This document shows positions 25,841 to 37,411 of a DNA stretch of 64,000 nt, piece by piece. A program made the position numbers and the translations under genes. A model generated the notes under the pieces. That model did not search any database, was not told the origin of the DNA, and worked only from the letters and a program-made list of their open reading frames with translations. The stretch lies in the NCBI GenBank assembly GCA_004154925.1, contig QJNS01000015.1, positions 186,001 to 250,000 on the forward strand, written 5' to 3'. This DNA comes from Monosporascus cannonballus. Taxonomy: Eukaryota > Ascomycota > Sordariomycetes > Xylariales. Position 1 is the stretch's first letter, and each line of letters opens with the position of its first letter.

Positions 25841-25900
25841 TTCAAGCTATATTTTCTAGGCTGAGCCGAATACACAGAAAATTATTACGCGATGTAATAT
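25841..25900 (+). repeat. 60-bp repeat K, copy 1
   Basis: The core TTCAAGCTATATTTTCTAGG followed by CTGAGCCGAATACACAGAAAA recurs at 48,041-48,100 and 61,138-61,200 in the same orientation. It is more conserved than the surrounding DNA. It may be part of an LTR or of a longer decayed element. Confidence 0.7.
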
Positions 25901-26109
25901 TATCTATAATAACAAATGTAAAGCTTAATATATAAATGTTTAAAAAACTTTTCACTTCTTCACTAATATATAAAGTAGTTTATATTTAATACGTTGTTTT
26001 TGTTATTAGATTTCTCTTTAAAAAAGCAGCAATACGTATTTTATCCGAAAATACAAATTCGTTAATTCACTAATCCGCTTATTCCGTAACGCCTCCTGAT
26101 TATTATCCA

Positions 26110-26842
26110 TTACATAACAGTACAACATGAGTTCTGTTTCTTGGCGCTCTGATAGAATGCTTTACTTTGCGTGCTCAGGTCGGAGCTCTTAGCCACCAAG
26201 TCATCAATTTTCTCCCCTCTCTGTAGCACACTCTCGATGGTCTTATGCAGCACTATCTTGGTCTCGTCCAGTTCCTGTTGGATCTTCATGATGCTATTTG
26301 CTTGGCTCGGGTCCTGGCATGTGTCCAGATGTTCCTTCAACGCGGGAAAGCTGATTTGGTTATCTTGCATGGCGCGTCCCGGCTTCCAACTGGGATTCTG
26401 GGTCAGGAAGTTATCGGACACCTTGGAGAGGACAGCATGTGCGGCCAAAGGCGGGTAATCCTTGCTTATGACGACACCGGCGATGCCTTCGGAACGGGCG
26501 TAACAGTGGAAGACGTATCCTATTTCGTCTGTCAGAAGCTGCCACCACAGGCAAAATGGACCACAGCGGCTTAGGGTAGGTCAACATTACCCTGCTCTTC
26601 AATACTTTGCCTCTGGCCCGGCTTGGTCCGTTCGGCGATGGTTTTACTGAACATAGTCATGAATTTGGAGTATTCGCTTCTGGTGAAGCGGGAAAATTCG
26701 CTAAGTTCATATTCGGCGCAAAGCTGAACGGCAGGTGTCTGGGTGTTGTCCAGTATCTACATGCACAGGACACACGGTTAGTAGGTTAATTGACTGTGGG
26801 GTTAATGTAAGATGAACTTACTCCGATATAGTACAGCTTCAT
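26110..26842 (-). CDS. YKT6: Ykt6, prenylated longin-domain R-SNARE
   Basis: Three exons: 26842-26822, 26756-26591 and 26528-26110. They total 606 nt and give 201 residues, the usual Ykt6 length. Introns are 65 and 62 nt; intron 1 has GTAAGT, a perfect TACTAAC branch site and TAG, intron 2 has GTAATG and CAG. Ykt6 acts as an R-SNARE in ER-Golgi, intra-Golgi, vacuolar and autophagosomal fusion and is essential in yeast. The longin domain (about 1-125) starts MKLYYIGIL. The SNARE helix (about 137-197) has ELDETKIVLHKTIESVLQRG with the zero-layer Arg at 166. The C-terminus NSCCTVM carries a palmitoylatable Cys197 and a CaaX farnesylation Cys198. The frame, splice sites and motifs are all intact and show no RIP damage, although AT-rich DNA begins within about 60 bp of the stop codon. 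It lies alone in a 1.4 kb GC-balanced island. Confidence 0.95.
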
Positions 26843-27490
26843 TGTTATAGCTGATAGGTCGAGTTCCGATGAGGTTGTCAAACGATCAGACAGGCGAACG
26901 AGGGCCGAGTATATGTATAATCAAAGGAAGCCGTCTTGAAAAGCCGTACCGTGGGAAAGATAGAAAGTAGGTAGTCGCCTTATTGAGCAATGCAAGTGCG
27001 GGGCGGCGAGGCGGTCAAAAGCGTAATGCCGTCACACATTGGCAGTAATATAATATGAACACTACACATGCACATAGGTGCCTAGACTAGCTGTCAGTGT
27101 ACTTGCTGTGCTTATCGGATGTTGTAGGTATGGCTACTGTTAGCTAACCAGGTTTTTGGTACGGCATACCAAATAAAGAAAGCCCACATTCTGATCGGAT
27201 AATTCATGTTCCGTTACTAGGCCACACAGGGGTTATGGTCCCCACCCCGCCAGCTGTGCGCCATGCGGTCGCAGCCCCGGTGCACATCCTAGCCACCCCA
27301 CTAATCCAGTTATGACATCAAGGCGTGCTATGGTATCAGGCAAAATATTTAGCACAGCTTCAGCAGGCCAGTTATTTCTCCTCGCTTAATATTTAATCCT
27401 ACTATATCCCTTCTGGCAACCCCACCGCGTATCACCCTTTTCCTTATACAAACTAAGTGGTAGCTAGAGCAGGACAGGTACTTCTGCTAA
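26843..27490. promoter_or_regulatory. YKT6 5' flank in the GC-balanced island
   Basis: About 650 bp of normal composition upstream of the YKT6 ATG. It must hold the promoter. About 300 bp from the ATG it contains an LTR-like copy (27,138 onward). Composition drops sharply at about 27,490, where repeat D begins. No second gene was found; a 60-codon frame at 26,607-26,789 is antisense to YKT6 exon 2. Confidence 0.5.
27138..27232. mobile_element. LTR fragment related to the 22.6 kb solo LTR
   Basis: Starts TGTTAGCTAACCAGGT and stays alignable to the solo LTR through CATACCAAATAAAG and TTCTGATCGGA to about 27,232. After that the two diverge. The matching right end and target-site duplication were not found. 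It sits in the likely promoter region of YKT6. Confidence 0.65.
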
Positions 27491-27879
27491 CGATATATTC
27501 GTTTATTACTTACGTTCCAAATTAGAACAAAAACGCTTTAATTCATATACGTACGTTTATTATCTTATTAAATCTTGAGGTTTAAATTTAATATTTTAAA
27601 AAATACGTTAATCGATCGAAATTGTCTAACGTCGAACCTAAGGGCTATTCAGATTCTTGGGTAACAAATTTTATTAAGGCGAAACGAACGATTCGCAAAA
27701 TAAACGTATATATTTATACAAATATAGAAATACTATCGTTATCGTTTTTAAACGGAAAAACGCCTTATATACACAGGAAAACAAATTTTACGTTTATTTA
27801 TTTTGAACAAAACCGGTTATTTTCGCCCCGGTCGAAAACCAAAATTCTTATATTTCTATTACAAACAAATCCAATAAAC
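27491..27879. repeat. Repeat D copy 1, left part (interrupted by element A)
   Basis: Matches the left ~400 bp of 15,371-15,830. The last five bases, TAAAC (27875-27879), are the target-site duplication of element A. An open frame runs through it (27,622 to past 27,879) but continues into the LTR of A, so its C-terminus is an insertion artefact. The D part of the frame has no domain that I recognise. Confidence 0.7.
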
Positions 27880-28263
27880 TGTTACGACCCGACAAGCTCC
27901 GGTCTCAAGAAACGGTCAGGCAGGAGCACACGGGCCACCTTCCGGGTCACGTAACGGTGATCATTGCCAAGCCAGTGATTATTAGTGATCAAAGGTAATT
28001 CCAAATAATCGTAATTATCACCAACGGTATAATTACGAATAATTAAGCTAAAAAGGGGAAAAAATATATATTTATTAATTCCATAATTTATATAATCTCA
28101 GTTTATAACAGTTATTAATATTAATAATTTGTAATAAAATATTTTCGGTATTAAGAAATATAATACGTTACCGTATTTATTATTTAAATTCTTATAATAT
28201 TTCTGTTAATATAAACCCGTCGACTTAAGGTTTAATAATTAAGTAAACCGTTTAGCCATTATA
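27880..28263 (+). repeat. 5' LTR of element A
   Basis: Begins TGTTACGACCCGACAAGCTC and ends GCCATTATA (a mutated GCCGTCACA). The first ~105 bp keep normal composition, while the rest is AT-rich. In the 3' LTR the same first bases are mutated: GGTCTCAAGAA became GGTTTTAAAAA and GGTGATC became GGTAATT, all C-to-T or G-to-A. Confidence 0.9.
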
Positions 28264-29270
28264 TATTATAAATTTTTATTTAATAATACCGTTAAACTTT
28301 AAGCAATATTTAATATTGTTAAAAATATCGACCAGTATTTAAGAAATTCCTATTTAGCAGCTTTAAGCTCGAATTCAGGAGCTAGAAAAAGAAATTCGAC
28401 AACTTAGGGCTACGCCTGCCTAACCCTTTTTCGCCCGTATAAAGCTTAAGAAACCAGAACCCTACTATAGAAAAGGTAACCCGCAAACCTTTTTAATTTA
28501 GGTACGAATTTACTTTTATTTCTTAAATCTTAATAACTTAGCGGATATAGTCCTAGTAATAAAAATATATTTAATAAAAAATACGGTTAATTAGTTTAAG
28601 CTTATTATAAAAAATTTCCTAAAAATAAAAAAACAAATAAGGAAAATTTTATTAACAAAATTTTTTTTAATTTATACCAATTTCGAAAATAAAATAGGTA
28701 ATAATTTTGGCAATCCGGATAAAAAACGATTAACGGTTTAATAACTTTTATAATTCCGATAAAAAAATTTGCATCCAAATACGCCGTAACTTTTAAAAGT
28801 TTTGCGGTTAAAACGGAATAGGGAAATAATAAAATTAATACCCTTATTAACGTATTTTATAAAAAGTTAAAGGATAATATAAAAATAAGATTATTCGGAT
28901 TAAATAATTAATTACCTTAAACCGGTATATCCTAAAAATAATTAAAATTAATAATTAATAATTTAAAAAACGATAAAAAAATATGCTTTACGTTTAAGAT
29001 ATAAATCTAATTAGGGGAAAAAACGAAACGCATTTTTTATTTCTTACGGAACGGCGTTAGGACTTATGGAATTTGGCGTTATTTATAAATAAAATTAAAG
29101 CCAAATTAAGTGTTTTAATTGCAGCAAAATAGGACATAAGGCTTACAAATATAAAAAACCTAAAAAACCACGGTAAGATAACTAGATCTCTATACCGGAA
29201 GGACAGTCTAGAAATAATTAAGGAAACGATAACAAAATTATTAACATAACCCAAGCCAAATACGTATTAG
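28264..29270 (+). pseudogene. gag of element A (capsid and zinc knuckle)
   Basis: A CCHC knuckle is at 29111-29152, reading CFNCSKIGHKAY with the final Cys changed to Tyr. Upstream, about 28,800-28,990, the capsid segment aligns by eye with the gag relics of elements B and F. It has many in-frame stops and is non-functional. Confidence 0.7.
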
Positions 29271-32200
29271 GCTTTAAACAAAAAATCTAATAAGGATTAT
29301 TACGATAAAAAATCCGATAAGGAATATGAAAAGCTAAAAAACTGGCTTAATAAATAACGCAAATATAATAAAAAATATTATAAAAATAATTACGTAAATA
29401 TTAAAATTAAATAGAAAAAATTTATTCCGGAATATTTAATCGATATAGCAAAATGTATATTATATATTTTCGATAACGAAAATACCCCGATTACGAAAAA
29501 TAAAAATAACATATTTACGTACGAATTATCCGTATGTATTATAAAGGATTTAATTTTCCAAACCGTACCGGGCATAATAAAAATAATAAATAATAATATT
29601 AATAGTTTCGAATTATAATCCTAAAAAATGTCCAATAATTGGCCGAAATAAAAAATTAACCTAAAAAAAAGGAATATTTATAAAAAAATCATTTTTGTTA
29701 TTATAAATATTATAATTATTAAGCGGAAAAAAAATTAATTTAATATATGGTAAAAAATTACAGTTAAAAAATTATTACGAACTTTTATTTTTAATTAGCA
29801 TTTATTGCGAATTTTTAAAAAAAAAGTTATTAAAGAAAAAATATATTAATTTATAAAAAAGTTTTAAAATAATAGTTAAAATAACGCATAATAAGATATA
29901 ATTATAAACATAAAAAATAATTTATTTAATAAAAAGAAAAATTATAATAAAATTAAAAAAAAATTAATATAATTCGAAAGAATAATACATTAATAATAAT
30001 AATAAATATAATAACTTAATACGTTATATATAAAAACATAAATAAAGTTTAATAAATTCGAATAAAAATTTTAAAAAAAAGGTTATTTATAAAAAAGCTA
30101 CAAAATAATAAAACTTAAAAAAATTAAAAGAAATTCCTAAAAAAGGATTTAAACGCGATAATAAAAAACGTTAATAATTTAATTACTTTGGATATACGAA
30201 TTAGAATATATTAATATATCGTAATAATGAATTACGGAACTTTGGGCGGAAATTATATAATATTAAATATGGTTAATAAATTTAAATTATTATAAAAATA
30301 TAAATTAAAACCTTATATAATAACGAATACCGAAAATCAGGAATTTGATTATAATAACGGAAAAATTATATGCAAAATTAATTATTTTAAGATTTTTATT
30401 AAAGGATAATACCAAATATTTAATTTCGATATCGTTTTATTCGGAAATTATAATATAATTTTAGGATTATTATGGATACGTTAATACGAAATCTTAATTA
30501 ACGGAAAAATTAGTTAAGTAAAATTTATTTTATTCATTATTAATAAATAAAAAAAGAAAATTAAAATCTTAATATTTAATCGATAATAATAACGAAAATA
30601 AGTATAAAAATACGATAAATACCTTATTATTTAAAAAAAATAAAATATAAGAAAAAAAGTATTAAAGAAAAATATAATATATTTTTATTATTATTAAAGC
30701 GAAATTAAAATAATTAAACAACGATTTGGAATAATTCGAATAATAATTTAAAAAATTAAAAAATTTAATTGATATATTATTATAATATTATGGATATAAA
30801 TAGCTTTTTAAAAAAGAACTTAATACAAAATTACCAGAATATAATAAATAAGATTATAAAATAATCCTTAAAAAAGATTTTCGATAAAGTTTTACTTTAT
30901 TTATAATCTTAATAAAAATAAATTACGTATTTTCAAAAAATACTTAGAAAATCGGCTATAAAAAAATGGATTCGATTTTCGAAATTATTAATAAAATATC
31001 CGATATTTTTCGTACTTAAAAAAATGGGAAATTACGATTTGTAATTAATTATTAATAATTAAACAACGTTATTATTAAGGATTAAATATTTTTACTTTTA
31101 AATACGGAAATAAAAAACCGATTTTATAGAATTAAATAATTTATCGTATTTAATTTTAAAAATAAATATAATTTTATTAGGATTAAAAAATACAAATAAA
31201 AAATAGGTTTTAAAACGAAATACGGATTATTTAAATATTTGGTTATATTAATAAGATTTACGAATATATTAATAACCTTTTAACGGATAATAAATTATGT
31301 ATTGTGATAATACCTTAATATTTTCGTTATTTATTATTTTAACGATATTTTTATTTTTTCGGAAATAAAAAAAATATACGTAAAATACGTTTATAACTTT
31401 TTTTAAATTTTATAGGACGTAAAGTTATTTATTAATACGAAAAAAAATTAATTCCATATATAAGAAATAAAATATTTAAAATATATTATTACTTTAAGAT
31501 ATATTAAAATAAATCTTCAAAAAATCGCTATAATTATAAAATAATAAACGTTAATAATAGTTAAAAAAGTATAAATATTTTTTAAATTCGTTAATTATTA
31601 TAAAATTTATTTAAAATTTTAATAAAATAATTATACTTTTAACGAATTTTACGAAAAAAAATTTAAATAAGTATCGGATATAGAAAAAATATTTCGGGAT
31701 ATTAAGGATACGATTATTAGCAAATTAATATTAATTATGTATAATTAAAACCATTCCGTTAAGTTAAAAACCGATATTTCGGATTACTTATTAAATGTAA
31801 TAATCGAATAACGAAATAATTAAAGCAAATTATACCTTATTATATTTTTTTGTATAAATTAAAAAAGCTAAATTTAATTACGGTATTTTAAATAAGGAAT
31901 TTATAATTATTATTATAGCTTTTTAAAAATTTAAATATTTCCTAAAAAGAATTTGTATTAAATTAATATTTATACGGATTATCAAAATTTTACTTAACTT
32001 ATTATAATTAAAGAATTTATAAAACGATAATTTCGTTATACGAAAAAATTAACGAATTTCGATTTCGTTATTATTTATAAAAAATAATTAAAAAATAATA
32101 AAGTAAATATTTTAAATAAATAATTAAATTTCGAAAAAAATTAATTAAAATTAATTATATAATTTTTAATATTATTATAAAACATTTTTATATTTATAAC

Positions 32201-33400
32201 AAATTATGATAATTCGGGCAATATTTTATAATATGTATTAAACATTTTAATAATATAATAATAATTTTTTAAAAAATTAAAAAAAAAACCAAAGAAAATA
32301 TAAGTTCCAGAAAAATATTAAAAAGATTTAATACGAAAAATATATTAACATTAATTATACGGATATTTAGGGATTTATAAAACCTTAAAAAATTTTAACG
32401 TATATATTTTTTTAAAATAAAATTAACGGTATAAAAAATTATATAATAATATGATATTTGCGTTAAAGTAAAGGTTTAACGATATAAATTATACGGAAAA
32501 TTATAATTATTATTAATCGTAAAATAATTATAATATTTAATTATATTTAGTTTTATTATTAAAGTTTTTATATCAAAAAATCCAATTACAAAAATATATT
32601 ACGATAATATTTTCGTAATTATTAATTAATTTACGAAAATATAAACGCCGAATAATAAATATATATTTTTTTCAAATATATTTTTAATATATACGAATTA
32701 TTAAAAAAATTATATTAAATAAAAGATTAATATTTATATCATAATTTTAATAAGGCCTTATAATATAAATCGGCTTAAATTATATATTATTTAACGTATT
32801 TAAATTTTAAATAAATAAATAAATAAAACGAATAAATTAAATTTTAGAAATTTATTTACAATATTATATTAATTATAAACAAAATAATTAAGTTAAAAAA
32901 TTATTAATTATATAATTAATTTATAATAACAATTATTACGAAAATATTAAAATAATATTTACGAACGTAAATTTTAATTTTATTCGAAATATTTATTAAA
33001 AATATATAACAATAATTTAATTAATTTTAAAGTAATTTTTAAATTGAAATAATTACGATAATTACATTAAAAAATAAAAATAAAATTAAGGTTTATACGG
33101 AATCAAATAAATACATATTATAAATAAAAAAGGTTAAAAAATTTAATTTTTGCAAAAAAGGAAATAGTTTTTTTTGCCATAAAAAACATTTAAATAAAAC
33201 GACCTAATACAAAACTTAATTTTAAGTATATCGGTTTATATAAAATCGATAAAAAACTTAAAAAATAATTGCTAATTAAAACTTTTACTAAAAATTAAAT
33301 TTTATTTAATTTTTTAGATTTTTTATTCGAATTAATAGCAAATATAATTAAAGTACATACGGTATAAAATAATATAAAAATAAAAAACGAACAAGTATAT
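29271..33400 (+). pseudogene. pol of element A (protease, RT, RNase H, integrase)
   Basis: The RT core is recognisable around 30,960-31,330: a decayed VDYRxLN...DL...YNLIRIK...TKYGLFEYLV pattern, shifted and stopped. It matches the better-preserved copies in elements B and C. RNase H and integrase should follow to about 33,350 but are too AT-degraded to delimit. No intact frame remains. Confidence 0.65.
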
Positions 33401-33403
33401 AAA

Positions 33404-33550
33404 GTAAAGAAAATTTTCGATATACGAAAACAAAACGGATTTACCTAGTACTTAATCAAATAAAAAAAGTATCCAAATTCCAAAAATATCTGGGAACCTG
33501 CCAAAAACCTTATTAACGCCTAATGCCTATTCAAGAATTTTTACCAGTAA
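33404..33550 (+). pseudogene. Chromodomain at the C-terminus of element A integrase
   Basis: Reads KIFDIRKQNGFT, stop, YLIK, stop, KKYP, then SKNIWEPAKNL and ends LFKNFYQ. The aromatic/acidic pattern, YLIKWKGYP-like core and TWEP-like motif are diagnostic of a chromodomain. The two stops stand where Gln and Trp are expected. In chromoviruses this domain steers integration to methyl-histone chromatin. Confidence 0.85.
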
Positions 33551-34196
33551 TAACGGGCGCGTTCTAATTAATAGTCGACCAGTTAATAGCCGGAATATCG
33601 GACCAATTAATTACGGTTTACGTTAACGTAATAGCCGTAACGGCAGCTTTTAATTGCTTTTATTCCCGACGTTTTTATTCCTTTAGCTTATCCAATAATT
33701 AAAATTTACGTTATATTATAATAATGCTTTTCGAATAAATTAACGCCTTTTATTTACGTAAACGAATAAAACGAATTTTTTTTAATGTTTACGTTAAATT
33801 TCGAAATAAAACCGTTAAAGCTTTAATAATTGCTTTTCGGCAAACGTTTTTTCGCGTTTTAAACGTTAATATTTACGATAAATATTTTATAAGGAAAAAA
33901 TAAGTATACCAATATTATTATAAGATTGATCCCGATTAACATATTCCTTATATTTTAAAACATTTTTTATTATTTTATATTTTATGTTTTTCGAGAAATA
34001 ATAAGAACAAAATATAATTTTATACTTAAATTCGTTAAAAGCTTTTACGAGGTTAATACGACAAACTGTAAAAAAAACGGGGAATATGACGAATTTTAAA
34101 AATACGGAACGATATAATTAAAAAATAAAAAAAATATTAAACGAAAAAAAAAGAAAAAAAAATTTTAAGGACAAAATTTGGAGAAAAGGGAAATCG
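33551..34196 (+). other. Element A 3' untranslated part and polypurine tract
   Basis: About 650 bp between the chromodomain stop and the 3' LTR. It matches the inverted 36,605-37,266 segment of element B. The purine-rich GGAGAAAAGGGAAA just before the LTR is a good plus-strand priming site. Confidence 0.65.
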
Positions 34197-34576
34197 TATT
34201 ACGACCCGATAAGCTCCGGTTTTAAAAAACGGTTAGGCAGGAGCATACGGGCTACCTCCCGGGTTACGTAACGGTAATTATTATTAAGCCAGTAATTATT
34301 AATGATTAAAGGTAATCTTAAGTAATCGTAATTATTATTAACGGCATAAATACGAATAATTAAGTTAAAAAAGAATATATACGCTTATTAATTCCATAAT
34401 TTAAATAATTTCAGTTTACAATATTTATTAATATTAATCGTTTGCAATAAAGCATTTCCGGTATTAAGAGATGTAATACGTTACCGTATTTATTGTTTAG
34501 ATTCTTACGATATTCCTGCTAACATAAACCCGTCGACTTAAGGTTTAATAGTTAGGCAAACGGCCTAGCCGTCACA
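34197..34576 (+). repeat. 3' LTR of element A
   Basis: 380 bp, starting TATTACGACCCGATAAGC and ending GCCTAGCCGTCACA, which gives the true LTR terminus (TG...CA). It differs from the 5' LTR almost only by C/T and G/A. Confidence 0.9.
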
Positions 34577-34581
34577 TAAAC

Positions 34582-34640
34582 GCAAATGCGGAAATGGCCG
34601 TCTTTTATAAAGTTATATAAACGTTTATATATTATATTAC
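34582..34640. repeat. Repeat D copy 1, right part
   Basis: GCAAATGCGGAAATGGCCGTC continues repeat D after element A, matching GCAAACATGGAAACGGCCGTT at 15,771. Homology fades beyond about 34,640. Confidence 0.65.
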
Positions 34641-34920
34641 GCCTACTATATAAACGGTAAAACATAACAATGAAGTTTTTGTGACGGACGAAATTTACGA
34701 CATAATATTCGTTAAACCGTTTTGCCGCAGAAGCAAATTGGACAAGATTTTTAAATATATTTATTATCGGCTAAAAATGACGTGTAACGATAATTTAGAA
34801 CGAAGGGATATTTATTTCGATATAAATTATATTAATATTTTAATAAATATATTTTAACGGCAAAAATGTATCTTTAATAGGACAATACATGTGGAAAATA
34901 TATTAAAATTAAAAAATTTA
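34641..34920. other. Unassigned AT-rich junction
   Basis: Between the right part of repeat D and the point where similarity to gypsy pol (element C) can first be followed. No feature recognised. The missing 3' end and LTR of element C should have been here. Confidence 0.5.
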
Positions 34921-35119
34921 AGCGTTTCATCGAATTTACTGAAAAAACAATATTTATCTCAAAAATCCTAGGCACTATTCGTAATATACTAGAAAAAACC
35001 GTATTGGAAATCGAAATATAATTAACTTAAAATTTTAAGCTTAATATATTTTTAAATACTAAATTTTTTAGTGTAAATATCTTTCTGTGGTGGTATCGAA
35101 AATTATATAGCTAACTTTG

Positions 35120-36222
35120 ACCAAATTTTGGAAATTTGATCGCTTGCTTAAGGCGTTTACTTTGCTATTCTCTAAGTTTTTCTTGTGGATAATAACGAAA
35201 TCGAAATTCGCCAATTTTTCGGCATAACGAAATTATTATCCTGTAAGTTCCCTAATTATGGTAAATCGGGTAAAATTTTAATAATCCGTATAAACCTTAA
35301 TCTAGTGCAAAATTTCTTTTAAAAATACTTAAATTCTCGGAATACTATAATAATAGCCAGAAATTCCTTATTTAAAATGCTGTAATTAAATTTAGTTTTT
35401 TTTTAATTTCTACGAAAAAATGCAATAAGGTACAATCTGCCTTATTTCGTTATCCGATTATTACGTCCGATACGTAATCCGAAATATCGGTTTTTAACTT
35501 AACGGGGCGGTTTAAATGGTACATAATTAATATTAATTCGCTAATAATCGCATCCTTAATGTCTTAAAATGCTTTTTCTGTATCTAGCGTTTATTTAAAC
35601 TTTTTTTTCGTAAAATTCGTTAAAGGTATAATTATTTTGCTAAAATTCCGAATAAACTTCCTGTAATAATTGGCGAATCCAAGAAATACCTGTACTTTCT
35701 TAATTATCGTTACCGTCTGTTATTTTATAACTATAACGATCTTTTAGGGGTTTATTTTAATATATCCTGGAGTAATAATATGTCCTAGATATTTTACTTT
35801 CTGTACGTAAAACTAATTCTTTTTTGCGTTATCAAATAGTTTTACGTCCTATAAAACTTAAAGAACTTTATGAACGTATCCTATATATGCTTTTTCCGTT
35901 TTTGAAAAAATAAGAATATTGTCAAGGTAGCATACGACAAAAATATCGAAATATTTCCGTAATACGTAATTAATTATGTGTTAAAAGGTTGTTAATAGGT
36001 TCGCAAGTTTTATTAATAAAACCAAATATTTAAATAATCCGCATTTCGTCCTAAACGTTATTTTTTATTCGTATCCTTTTTAATCCTAATAAGGTTATAT
36101 CTATCTCTAAAATCGAATATTATGAACTATTTAGTTTTATAAAGTTGGTCTTTTATTTCTGTAATTAGGAGTAATGGTATCCGGTTTTTGACAGTAATAT
36201 CGTTCAGTTATCGATAGTCGAC
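35120..36222 (-). pseudogene. RT/RNase H part of element C, downstream of the B insertion
   Basis: Minus-strand reading shows VDYR..LNDITVKN, then FDFRDRYNLIRIK (from LDLRDAYHLIRIK) and, around 35,920-35,960, the region of the YxDD box (YATLT, from YLDDI). Downstream it matches the RNase H part of element B (38,700-39,000). Internal stops occur at Gln/Trp positions. Confidence 0.75.
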
Positions 36223-36227
36223 CATGA

Positions 36228-36604
36228 TGTGACGAGCTATGGGGTTTAACCAATTATTAAACCTTAAGTCGACGGGTTTATGTTAGCAGGAATTTCGTGG
36301 GAATCTGAGCAATAAATATAATAACGTATTATGTCTCGTAATACCAAAAGTGTCTTAGGTAACGATGTTATATTACAAGCTGAAATTATCTAAATTATGG
36401 AAATAATAAGCGTATATATTTTTGTTTTTTTTTGGCTTAAATATTTATGATTACGCCGTTAATGATAATTACGATTACTTAGGATTATCTTTAATTATTA
36501 ATAATTATTGGTTTGGTAATGATTACCGTTACGTAATCCAGGAAATGGCCCGTATGTTCCTTATTTAACCGTTTTTTAAGACCGGAATTTATCGGGTCGT
36601 AATA
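36228..36604 (-). repeat. 3' LTR of element B
   Basis: The plus strand starts TGTGACGAGCTATGGGG and ends GGGTCGTAATA. The flank TTTCCTTTTTTCC just inside is the complement of the polypurine tract. The left ~20 bp keep an intact TGTGAC terminus, whereas the corresponding bases of the 5' LTR are mutated to TATAAC. Confidence 0.88.
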
Positions 36605-37266
36605 CGATTTCCTTTTTTCCTAAATCTTATCCTTAAGATTTCTTTTTTTCTTTTTTTTTCGTTTGGTAAATATCCCTTTTTTTTACTTTTAATCATATTA
36701 TTTCGCATTTTCAAAATTCGTCGTATTCCCCGTTTTTTTACTATTTATCGTATCGATTTCGTAAAAGCCTTTAACGAATTTGGTTACGAAATTATATTTT
36801 ATTTTTATTATTTTTGGAAAAATATAAAATATAAAATAATGGAAAACATTTTAAGATATAAAAAATATATTAATCGGGATTAATCCTATAAGAATACTGG
36901 TATATTTATTTTTTCCTTATAAAATATTCGTTATAAATATTAACGCTTAAAACGTAAAAAAGCATTTACCGAAAAACGATTATTAATGCTTTAACGGCTT
37001 TACGTCGAAACTTAACGTAAATATTAAAAAAAAAGTTTTTTTTATTTTATTTATTTCCGTAAGCAAAAAACGTTAATTCGTTTAAAACGTGTTATTATAG
37101 TATAATGTAAATTTTAATTATTAAAGGAATTAAAATAACAAAAACATCGGGAATAAAAATAATTAAAGGTTGCCGTTACGGCTATTACGTTAACATATAT
37201 CACGGCCGATTAGCCCGATATCTCGGTTACCGATTAATCGGCTATCAATTAGGACGCGCCCGTTAT

Positions 37267-37411
37267 TACTGATAAAAAATTTTTTTAATAAACGCTAGGC
37301 GCTAATAAGGTTTTTGGCGGATTCCTAGATATTTTTGGAATTTGGGTATTTTTTTTATTTGATTAAGTACTAGGTAAATCCGTTTTGTTTCCGTATATCG
37401 AAAATTTTTTT
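37267..37411 (-). pseudogene. Chromodomain of element B integrase
   Basis: Inverted equivalent of 33,404-33,550 of element A, with the same KIFDIRKQNGFT start and the same stop at the Gln codon. Confidence 0.75.

Larger units (their letters stand above)
27880..34576 (+). mobile_element. Element A: full-length chromodomain Ty3/gypsy retrotransposon, RIP-inactivated
   Basis: 6697 bp with LTRs at both ends and the 5-bp duplication TAAAC outside (27875-27879 and 34577-34581). Domain order on the plus strand is capsid/zinc knuckle, protease-RT-RNase H, integrase and chromodomain, the chromovirus arrangement. Every domain is riddled with stops, mostly TAA/TAG where Gln or Trp codons are expected. 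Element B is the same family in the opposite orientation 1.65 kb away. Confidence 0.9.

Noticed and set aside
6903..26090. Mitochondrial DNA, suggested by the AT-richness
   Set aside because: No mitochondrial genes, tRNAs or rRNAs are seen. The retroelement relics with RIP-type changes and the nuclear spliced genes on both sides show nuclear DNA.
26171..26574. Plus-strand frames of 95 and 109 codons
   Set aside because: They are antisense shadows of YKT6 exon 3.
27622..27954. 110-codon plus-strand open frame
   Set aside because: It starts in repeat D and runs across the TAAAC duplication into the LTR of element A, so the last third is an insertion artefact. The other D copy has the frame broken.
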